Source: Kiritimatiellia bacterium
GTDB lineage: Bacteria > Verrucomicrobiota > Kiritimatiellia > RFP12 > UBA1067
NCBI GenBank assembly: GCA_017629455.1
Contig: JAGBXE010000093.1
Span: 1 to 5,048 of the forward strand
Direction of reading: 5' to 3'
DNA: 5,048 nucleotides
Made by a program: the position numbers and the translations under genes. Positions within the stretch are counted from its first letter, which is position 1; the number at the start of each line of letters is the position of its first letter. Shown here in pieces: positions 1 to 5,048 of this stretch. Under the pieces are notes generated by a model. That model searched no databases and was not told the DNA's origin. It was given only the letters and a program-made list of their open reading frames with translations.

Positions 1-22
1 CCCTATCCCCTAACCCCTAACC
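1..22. repeat. C-rich telomere-like 7-base tandem repeat
   Basis: The first bases are two perfect CCCCTAA units preceded by one imperfect unit (CCCTATC, bases 1-7) and followed by CC. The complementary strand has four G-runs separated by short ATs, which could form a G-quadruplex. The tract sits at the extreme edge of the window, so a contig-end or sequencing artefact is possible. No function can be assigned. Confidence 0.4.
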
Positions 23-47
23 ACTCAGTAGTTAATTAAAAAAAGTT

Positions 48-57
48 GGGGGGGGGG
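48..57 (+). repeat. Homopolymeric G10 tract upstream of the promoter
   Basis: Ten consecutive Gs follow an A/T-rich stretch (TTAATTAA palindrome at 32-39, then an A run). The tract ends 29 bases before the -35 element. Long G or C tracts near promoters are known slippage sites for phase variation of surface proteins in several bacteria. Here the tract is outside the core promoter, so any effect would act through an upstream activator site. Its length may also be a sequencing error. Confidence 0.5.
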
Positions 58-86
58 TATTTGTTGAAATAACTCGTATTTCCCAC

Positions 87-116
87 TTGACTCGGTGCGC
101 TTACTTGTGTTACTAT
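87..116 (+). promoter_or_regulatory. Putative sigma-70 extended -10 promoter
   Basis: TTGACT at 87-92 matches the -35 consensus at five of six bases. TACTAT at 111-116 matches the -10 at four of six, with an 18-base spacer. TG at 108-109, one base before the -10, forms an extended -10 element. Transcription would start near 122-124. That leaves a leader of about 16 bases to ATG 139 or about 46 bases to ATG 169. It is the only convincing promoter in the non-coding leader and points at the large gene. The match is by eye only. Confidence 0.55.
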
Positions 117-126
117 ACATATCGTC

Positions 127-132
127 AGGAAG
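127..132 (+). promoter_or_regulatory. Shine-Dalgarno-like site for ATG 139
   Basis: AGGAAG lies six bases before ATG 139 and is the best anti-SD match in the leader. A competing GGAAAGG at 156-162 lies six bases before the in-frame ATG 169. Both starts are therefore plausible. I chose 139 on SD strength, but signal-peptide compactness favours 169. Confidence 0.45.
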
Positions 133-149
133 ATTATCATGTCGATAAT
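133..149 (+). promoter_or_regulatory. Small hairpin with the first ATG in its loop
   Basis: ATTATC (133-138) and GATAAT (144-149) are perfect reverse complements. They enclose the five-base loop ATGTC, which contains the start codon at 139-141. A G-U pair (132/150) could extend the stem. The stem is mostly A-U, so it is weak. It may be chance, or it may influence which of the two ATGs is used. Confidence 0.25.
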
Positions 150-237
150 TGTGACGGAAAGGCTAAAAATGAATAGTACTATCAAGACTATTGTCCTTGC
201 GTTTATCGCTGCTACCGGTGCTTTAACGAGCAGCGCC
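139..237 (+). other. Signal peptide region of the large protein
   Basis: From ATG 169 the start reads as a textbook Sec signal: a short lysine-containing n-region (MNSTIK), a hydrophobic core TIVLAFIAATGALT, and a small-residue SSA cleavage site before FNYES. Cleavage is predicted after A33, counted from ATG 139. Starting at 139 lengthens the n-region by ten residues, including MSIIVTERLK, without destroying the signal. No lipobox cysteine is present, so the protein is probably exported by signal peptidase I cleavage rather than as a lipoprotein. Confidence 0.75.
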
Positions 238-3200
238 TTCAACTACGAAAGCGTCTCACTTCCAGAGGGGTATAGGGCTCTTCAATATCTTGAATCGACT
301 GGCGTGCAGCGCATCGGTTTGAGTACCGCCATAGGGCCGAAGTATTCCGTCAAGATGAATTTCAGTCCAACGACGTATAAATCAGGCACTGCATTTTTCG
401 GTTACGGATGGAATAGTAAACAATATCTTTTCAATTGGCAGAGCGACATGTATATGTTCCATTCTTCTGGAAATAATATTGCTGCAGTGCCAGGCACGCT
501 TGGAAAAGATTGCTGCATCGAAATTACTACAGAGTCGTCTGGTAACGTAAAACTTACTGTTGAAGATGAGCTTTATACAACAACAGGCTCCTTGGACAAG
601 GGCAGTGGAACATTTTATATTTTCGGTTGCTCCGACACCGGAAAAATGGCATCTTTCAGGCTTTACGACTTTAAGGTGTGGTATGAAGACAATCTCGTCC
701 ATCATTTTGTTCCAGCCACAAATTCCGTTACCGGCGCAATAGGCATATTTGATGTCGCAAATCCGTCGAGCGACAAAGCGTTCCTCGTAAACTCTGAGAA
801 GAAAGGCGACTTTATCCCCGGGCCTTGTTTTTCAACGTTGTGCATCAAAGAAGAAATTCCTCCGCAGCGAATCATTCCTAATGCTCCATATCCTACGCCG
901 AGCGCAGTTGTATACGATTATTTTACGGACAAACTTCTTGTTGAAGATGTCGATTACAAAGTCTCTTACTTAAATAACACATCTCCCGGCTACGGAGAGA
1001 TGGTGCTTACAGGCATCGGCGATTATGAAGGTGAGTTGTATACCAAAAAGTTCAATGTGTATGACGCAGGCCCTGCAACTCCGTATCTCGGTCTCTCGCG
1101 TTCGTATGTGCCTGGCGGCTTGGTTGGTTTTTGGGACGGCATTGACAATGCAGGCACAGGCGTCCACAATCCAGCGGCTTCAGTCTGGAAGGATCTTTCC
1201 GGTTACGGCTTTGATGGCACGATGAACGGCATCGCGACATGGGCGAATGGAAATGCGATGCGCAATGATGCAGACGGGAATCCTTGCGTATTGCCTGAGG
1301 CATTAACTTCAAAGCTCACTTGGCATACTGCGACTTGGGAATTCGCCTTCCAGCCGAAGACCCTTGATACGACAGGCATCATCTTCTCAAACTATAGGCC
1401 CGCAAACTACGGTATGATTGTCAGCCACAATAACGGTACGACATTTAAGGACGGAGCATTGCGCCACTATCGCCGCAACGGTAGTACCACAGGCGATGTT
1501 AAGCTTGATTCTAAGGTAAAGGCCAATGAATTAGCATATTTTACCATCGCCGATGAAGTTAAGTACCTTCAGGCGTGGCGCGATTCCAACGCTTCCGCGT
1601 TCTATGCGAGCAACCAAAATGCCCAACAAAATACGGCCAACTCATTTATTATCGGCGGACGCTACGACCAGCCCACTCAGGCACTGCGCGGCGACATTCG
1701 CTTCCTCAGAGTTTACAATCGCTTGCTCACCGCGAAGGAAAGGGCGTTCAATCGCGCGCTTGACCGCATCCGTCATGAGAATCTCTCTTTAAAATGGGCT
1801 CTTCCTGCAGATCTTCCCGATGGTTATGAGTACGACAGCGCAAGCGATGCTCTTAAAGTGCGCGTTTCTGCAAACGCCATTGCCGCAAAGGGCCTCGTTT
1901 CAATCAATGGAGGAGAGGCTTCGAAACTTCCTACTGCCTGGATTAAAGTCGGTGAGAGCGTGACGCTTACGTATCACGGAGAGGGCTTTCTCGGTTGGAC
2001 AAATATGCCGAGTGCTTACTCCTATCCAGATGCAGCGGACGAGCGCGTCGTTAATTTCACGGCAGGCGCGCCGATATGTATCACATCTCTCGCGACAGAT
2101 TCGGCGGGCGAAAGCTCCATTACGCCTTACTCATACGTGCAGAAGGGCATTCTCGCGCTCTTCGACGGCATTGATAACGCAGGCACAGGCTTTCATAATG
2201 TTCAAACTTCCACAGGCTGGGTAGATCTTACAGGCTCTGGCCGCAAGTGGACGCTTCGCAATTCCGGCTCTTGGGGCGCTAATAATCTTGTTCTTGGCGG
2301 AAGTAAAGATTCAGCCTTCACTACGCATCCGATCCCCAGCTACCTTACAGCAGAGTTCTGCGCCAAAATCAATTCTGGCTACAATCTTTTCTCAAATTGT
2401 GATGACCAACATCGTATATTTATTGTGCGAACGGATATTGGCGGCTTCGGCGCTCAGCGATACAATGGAGAAAGAGCTTGCGATTACGGCGAGTCGGAGA
2501 TAGTCAGAGCCGGTAACGCTAATACGCTTACGGCCGTCTATCGCGATAGCGCAGCATCACTGCTTAATGGGCGCATTGACTACTATGTGAACGGCTCCGA
2601 GGTGCCGATAGGGCGCTCTCCTTGTTCTGGTTGGACATTGAGTACGTATCCATCATTAGGGTCGAGATATAACGCAGACGACAGTACAGTTGCAGGTTCG
2701 CTCTATTCAATTCGCTTCTATTCTCGTCCTCTTGAGCCGGTCGAGGTCGCTTTCAACGCCGCGCTCGACAGAATACGCTTCTTTGGCGCGGACGAAGAAA
2801 CGACGCTTGCCAACATGACGCTACCTGACGGATATCGCTGGAATAGCGAGAAGCAGTGCCTCGAAGTGAGGTGTGATATCGTAGCCAAGGGCGGCGCAGC
2901 TTCTCTCGAAAGCGGCACATACTTCAAGGTGGGCACGAAAGTGACACTCGCCTTTACGCCTGAAAAGGGGACGAAAGTGCGTTGGACGGGGCTTCCTCTC
3001 AAGGCGGAAAAATCATCTGACAATCGCACTGTCACCTTTACGGCCGCCGCGCCTGCTGCGATTTCAGTCTTTGCTGAACAGGAGCTCCCTGCTCTCACTT
3101 ATGTCTCTAAGGGATTGCTCGGGCTTTGGGATGCAAAGGAGAATGTCGCTCCAGGAGTCCATGACAACCTTTCATTCAAGTGGTACGACCTTACCGGTCA

Positions 3201-5048
3201 GCAGCAGTATCCGTGGGATCTTATCCGTGGGCGCGCCGCGTTTCGTGAAGACGCGCTTGAGGTGTGGGGCTGCATAAACAATGCCCATCCGCTTCAGTTG
3301 GCAAACCTTCTGCCTGACTGGAATACGATTGAAGCGAGCATCACGCCATACCGCACCAATGCTTTTACTCAAGTGGTGAACAACCGCTTTACGTCGCGGC
3401 TGTTGTATATGAACGCTTCGCCTGGTGCAAGTTATTTTGGCGGCGCCAACGGTTCTCCCGCTACGCTTGCAAAGGCGTCTTCGCCGATGGGCCTTTCACG
3501 CAAAACATATACTGTCTCGTACAATCAATCAGGCTCTGCCCCTGAAAACTTCTTTGCAAACGGTGAAAAGATTTCTAATTTTGCTACTGGCAATATATCT
3601 GTAAGCGGAGATAATGATTATCCAGCTCTTGGCGCCCGCTACAATGCTGCGACAGACCGTTTCGTAGGCTTGTTCAATGTGTTGAGAATCTACTCGCGTC
3701 CGCTTGACGCGACGGAGGTGGCGTTTAACGCGGCAGTCGATAAGGTACGTTATGACGGCTTGTCGCTCGCGGAGGCTCTGCCAGAGACGCTGCCTGACGG
3801 TTATCGGTTTGATGCCGCTCGTAATCTTCTTGAGGTTAGAATAGATGTCGTAGTCACTGACGGCACGGTGACGGTGGACGGAAGTGATGAGGGAAGCGTC
3901 TGGGTGCCAGTTGGCGAGAATGTAACATTCGTCTACACGCCTAGCGAGGGCAGGGGGCTTAGAGACTGGACGGGGCTTCCAGGCAATGCCGTTAAGAGCG
4001 ACGGCGCAAAGAAGGTTACGTTTATGGCCACATCTCCGGTCGAGGCTGTTGTGGAAACAGCTGCTGCAACGGCGATGCCGTTCTCTTCTTATATTTCCGA
4101 GGGGCTCATTGCCTCCTGGGACGGGCTTGACGAAGCAGGCACAACTGGCGGATGGGGCGCCAATGGCGAGCTTGACCGCCGTGTGAACGCTATCGCATTT
4201 GACGGTAAGACTTATATGTCGAATTTTGTTTCCGGTGTCACTGCCGCGCTTAAGGATAAGTCGATGACGGTAGAGATGTTCGTCCGCCCGAGGTATTTTA
4301 ACTGGACTGCCGCGTATATTCATATTGGAAATGGCGCCGACGTGCGCGATTTGATTCTTTCTATGCAGGGTGATAAGGACGCGACTTATCTTAAGGCGCA
4401 ACGCGGCGCATTCGGCGCTCTTCAGTATGCGGCAACATCGTCTATGAATCTTCAGTACGCAGGTATCCGCAAAGACACACGCGGCTATTTCGGTCAAGAT
4501 ACATCTGTTGCGATCGTCCGCGATGGATCGGGTGCAAAGGTTGCTTTCAACGATGAGGGCTTTTGCCTTAATAACACGGCCTACAGCGGAAGGCCGACTA
4601 CCGACCAAGTAAATATCGGTACTTGGATCGGGAAGCGCAACGCCGCCTTTGACCTTTACGCCGTGAGAATATATAAGCGCGTTCTTACCGATGCCGAGCT
4701 TGCCTACAACCGAGCGCTTGATCGTGCGCGTTTCACCGGCGCGGAGATGGTCCTTCCGGAGGGCTATATAAATGATGACGGAGTTATCAAGGCAAAGTAC
4801 GCGGTGTCGGTGCCGGACGGTTCTGGACTCGTCTCAATCAACGGTGGCGAGGCGGCGACATCGGTAGAGGCATATCTTGAACTCGGCTCCACGGCAAATG
4901 TTGTCTACACGCCGTCAGCAGGAAAAGTTATTGGTAGATGGACGGGAATCCCCGATAATGCCTCTTACAATGGCGGCGGCGCTCGCTTCTCTTTGAAGGT
5001 GAATGGGCCTATTGATGCAACCGTGACAGGGGAGAGCCTCTCTTACAG
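139..5048 (+). CDS. Giant secreted multi-LamG / B-repeat surface protein, 3'-truncated by the window
   Basis: One frame stays open from an in-frame TGA at 88-90 to the window end, giving 1,636 residues from ATG 139 and no stop. Residues below are numbered from ATG 139. Seen in order: signal peptide (to about A33), LPEGY/YLESTG module (41-229), Ig-like domain (about 244-310), then four modules starting at Y323, Y666, Y988 and Y1318. Each module pairs a LamG-like sandwich of about 215 residues with a B-repeat-like domain of about 90 residues. LamG folds usually bind glycans or proteins, and B-repeats are structural stalk elements of bacterial surface proteins. I infer an exported adhesin or glycan-binding protein, probably from Kiritimatiellota/Verrucomicrobiota. 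No catalytic motif was recognised, and any C-terminal anchor or sorting signal lies outside the window. Start choice: ATG 139 has AGGAAG six bases upstream. ATG 169, in the same frame with GGAAAGG six bases upstream, gives a more compact signal peptide and is nearly as likely. GTG 151 is a weaker option. Confidence 0.9.
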   Translation, partial: MSIIVTERLKMNSTIKTIVLAFIAATGALTSSAFNYESVSLPEGYRALQYLESTGVQRIGLSTAIGPKYSVKMNFSPTTYKSGTAFFGYGWNSKQYLFNWQSDMYMFHSSGNNIAAVPGTLGKDCCIEITTESSGNVKLTVEDELYTTTGSLDKGSGTFYIFGCSDTGKMASFRLYDFKVWYEDNLVHHFVPATNSVTGAIGIFDVANPSSDKAFLVNSEKKGDFIPGPCFSTLCIKEEIPPQRIIPNAPYPTPSAVVYDYFTDKLLVEDVDYKVSYLNNTSPGYGEMVLTGIGDYEGELYTKKFNVYDAGPATPYLGLSRSYVPGGLVGFWDGIDNAGTGVHNPAASVWKDLSGYGFDGTMNGIATWANGNAMRNDADGNPCVLPEALTSKLTWHTATWEFAFQPKTLDTTGIIFSNYRPANYGMIVSHNNGTTFKDGALRHYRRNGSTTGDVKLDSKVKANELAYFTIADEVKYLQAWRDSNASAFYASNQNAQQNTANSFIIGGRYDQPTQALRGDIRFLRVYNRLLTAKERAFNRALDRIRHENLSLKWALPADLPDGYEYDSASDALKVRVSANAIAAKGLVSINGGEASKLPTAWIKVGESVTLTYHGEGFLGWTNMPSAYSYPDAADERVVNFTAGAPICITSLATDSAGESSITPYSYVQKGILALFDGIDNAGTGFHNVQTSTGWVDLTGSGRKWTLRNSGSWGANNLVLGGSKDSAFTTHPIPSYLTAEFCAKINSGYNLFSNCDDQHRIFIVRTDIGGFGAQRYNGERACDYGESEIVRAGNANTLTAVYRDSAASLLNGRIDYYVNGSEVPIGRSPCSGWTLSTYPSLGSRYNADDSTVAGSLYSIRFYSRPLEPVEVAFNAALDRIRFFGADEETTLANMTLPDGYRWNSEKQCLEVRCDIVAKGGAASLESGTYFKVGTKVTLAFTPEKGTKVRWTGLPLKAEKSSDNRTVTFTAAAPAAISVFAEQELPALTYVSKGLLGLWDAKENVAPGVHDNLSFKWYDLTGQQQYPWDLIRGRAAFREDALEVWGCINNAHPLQLANLLPDWNTIEASITPYRTNAFTQVVNNRFTSRLLYMNASPGASYFGGANGSPATLAKASSPMGLSRKTYTVSYNQSGSAPENFFANGEKISNFATGNISVSGDNDYPALGARYNAATDRFVGLFNVLRIYSRPLDATEVAFNAAVDKVRYDGLSLAEALPETLPDGYRFDAARNLLEVRIDVVVTDGTVTVDGSDEGSVWVPVGENVTFVYTPSEGRGLRDWTGLPGNAVKSDGAKKVTFMATSPVEAVVETAAATAMPFSSYISEGLIASWDGLDEAGTTGGWGANGELDRRVNAIAFDGKTYMSNFVSGVTAALKDKSMTVEMFVRPRYFNWTAAYIHIGNGADVRDLILSMQGDKDATYLKAQRGAFGALQYAATSSMNLQYAGIRKDTRGYFGQDTSVAIVRDGSGAKVAFNDEGFCLNNTAYSGRPTTDQVNIGTWIGKRNAAFDLYAVRIYKRVLTDAELAYNRALDRARFTGAEMVLPEGYINDDGVIKAKYAVSVPDGSGLVSINGGEAATSVEAYLELGSTANVVYTPSAGKVIGRWTGIPDNASYNGGGARFSLKVNGPIDATVTGESLSY
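259..825 (+). other. N-terminal LPEGY...YLESTG module (beta-sandwich-like)
   Basis: Residues 41-229. The module opens with LPEGYRALQYLESTGVQ. It closes with RLYDFKVW (174-181), LVHHFVPATNS (186-196), GAIGIFDVAN (199-208) and a terminal FIPGP (225-229). I recognise this as the widespread module whose usual consensus is LPEGYxxLxYIxSTGxQYIDTG, followed by a FKIYDNGTLVRDFVP-like strand and GxxGLYDxVN. It occurs in exported bacterial proteins and in some phage structural proteins and is thought to be LamG-like. The usual YIDTG after Q is replaced here by RIGLS. The exact ligand is unknown. This part is clearly AT-richer than the later repeats. Confidence 0.65.
868..1068 (+). other. Ig-like spacer domain
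   Basis: Residues about 244-310. The pattern DVDYKVSYLNNTSPGYGEM, then LTGIGDYEGELYTKKFNV, matches the familiar bacterial Ig-like repeat form 'xDYTVSYxNNxNxGTAxVTxTGxGxYxGTxxxxFxI'. Such domains usually act as rigid spacers in surface proteins. Only one copy is visible, joining the N-terminal module to the LamG/B-repeat series. A proline-rich stretch (IPPQR...NAPYPTP, about 240-254) precedes it as a linker. Confidence 0.6.
1105..2100 (+). repeat. Tandem module 1: LamG-like domain plus B-repeat-like domain
   Basis: LamG-like part, residues 323-545: opens with YVPGGLVGFWDGIDNAGTG, then VHN and WKDLSG (350-355), a strand ATWEFAFQP (398-406), IIGGRYD (504-510), and a closing strand-helix VYNRLL followed by ERAFNRALDRIR. 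B-repeat-like part, residues 559-654: LPDGYEY, LVSINGGEA (586-594), VGESVTLTY (604-612), GWTNMP (619-624) and VNFTAGAP. In other exported proteins a LamG followed by a divergent InlB B-repeat acts as a binding head on a stalk. The pairing here is visible from the motif order. The ligand is not deducible. Confidence 0.7.
2134..3075 (+). repeat. Tandem module 2: LamG-like domain plus B-repeat-like domain
   Basis: LamG-like part, residues 666-880: opens YVQKGILALFDGIDNAGTG, then FHN and WVDLTG. LGSRYNAD sits at about 840-847, and the module closes with FYSRPL (860-865) and EVAFNAALDRIR (869-880). B-repeat-like part, residues 895-979: LPDGYRW, GGAASLESG, VGTKVTLAFTP (931-941), RWTGLP (948-953) and VTFTAAAP. 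It carries more cysteines than the other modules (C741, C754, C780, C829, C907, C912), so disulfides are possible but unproven. Opening and closing motifs are the closest to consensus, and the interior differs strongly from module 1. Confidence 0.7.
3100..4053 (+). repeat. Tandem module 3: LamG-like domain plus B-repeat-like domain
   Basis: LamG-like part, residues 988-1204: opens YVSKGLLGLWDAKENVAPG, so the usual DGIDNAG is replaced by DAKENVA. It keeps VHD and WYDLTG, then LGARYNAATD (1164-1173), and closes with IYSRPL and EVAFNAAVDKVR. B-repeat-like part, residues 1218-1305: LPDGYRF, TVTVDGSDEG in place of SINGGEA, VGENVTFVYTP (1258-1268), DWTGLP (1276-1281) and KKVTFMATSP. The region 3661-3960 is about 56% GC by hand count. 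Confidence 0.7.
4090..5037 (+). repeat. Tandem module 4: diverged LamG-like domain plus B-repeat-like domain, at window end
   Basis: LamG-like part, residues 1318-1531: opens YISEGLIASWDGLDEAGT but then lacks the H-N and W-x-DL-[TS]-G motifs. In their place is GGWGANGELDRRVNAIAFDG, then SMTVEMFVRP (1262-1271 counted back from this start is not meaningful; by base it lies at 4261-4290). It regains VNIGTWIGKRN (1491-1501) and closes with IYKRVL and ELAYNRALDRAR. B-repeat-like part, residues 1539-1633: LPEGYIN, LVSINGGEA (1564-1572), NVVYTP and RWTGIP (1600-1605). The following SLSY matches the module-opening tyrosine motif, so a fifth module probably begins at about 5040. Confidence 0.65.

Noticed and set aside
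36..242. A short minus-strand frame with a hydrophobic stretch over the leader and signal peptide
   Set aside because: Its hydrophobic residues come from the complement of the AT-rich leader and signal-peptide codons. It crosses the G10 tract (read as proline codons), and nothing supports it as a gene.
2718..3098. A 126-codon open frame on the minus strand
   Set aside because: It lies wholly within the conserved module 2 coding sequence, has no recognisable domain, and no promoter or ribosome site of its own was seen.
3529..4608. A 359-codon open frame on the minus strand
   Set aside because: It is exactly in register with the codons of the large + strand gene and exists because that gene uses no TTA, CTA or TCA codons in this stretch. 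It ends at the TCA codon at 3529. Its protein is rich in Arg, Cys and Ser with no recognisable domain, while the + frame shows clear repeated motifs.
1105..5048. A CRISPR array or DNA-level tandem repeat
   Set aside because: The periodicity is about 950-1,030 bases, is seen in protein motifs, and the DNA copies are strongly diverged. No short direct repeats with spacers were found.
1099..5048. A glycoside hydrolase or protease catalytic domain within the LamG-like regions
   Set aside because: The LamG/concanavalin A fold is shared with some glucanases, but no ExDxE-type catalytic signature was seen in any of the four copies.

Overview
The window holds the 5' end of one very large gene on the + strand. 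It begins near base 139 (or 169) and stays open to the last base, so at least 1,626 residues are visible and there is no stop codon. No other gene is present. The first ~138 bases are non-coding. They carry a short C-rich telomere-like tract, a run of ten Gs, and a good sigma-70-type extended -10 promoter about 20 bases before the first ATG.

The product reads as a secreted or surface modular protein. In order it has: a signal peptide; an N-terminal LPEGY...YLESTG...Q module ending in DFVP/GxxGxxD/FIxGP-type motifs; a small Ig-like domain; and four tandem modules of about 320-340 residues. Each tandem module pairs a LamG-like (concanavalin A-like lectin) sandwich with a divergent InlB B-repeat-like domain. 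Equivalent tyrosines that open the modules fall at residues 323, 666, 988, 1318 and 1636. The last lies at the very end of the window and suggests a fifth module begins there. No catalytic domain was recognised, so adhesion or glycan binding outside the cell is the most reasonable inferred role.

The LPEGY/YLESTG module together with serial 'GLxxxWDGIDNAG' LamG domains is, from memory, typical of very large exported proteins of gut or rumen Kiritimatiellota/Verrucomicrobiota (PVC group). This taxonomic call is an inference from protein style, not a marker gene. Hand-counted GC is about 42% in the N-terminal module (421-720) and about 56% in the third repeat module (3661-3960), so the gene may be a mosaic. 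Nothing visible shows a defence, mobile-element, CRISPR or RNA-gene system. The interest lies in the repeat architecture and in the unusual leader.
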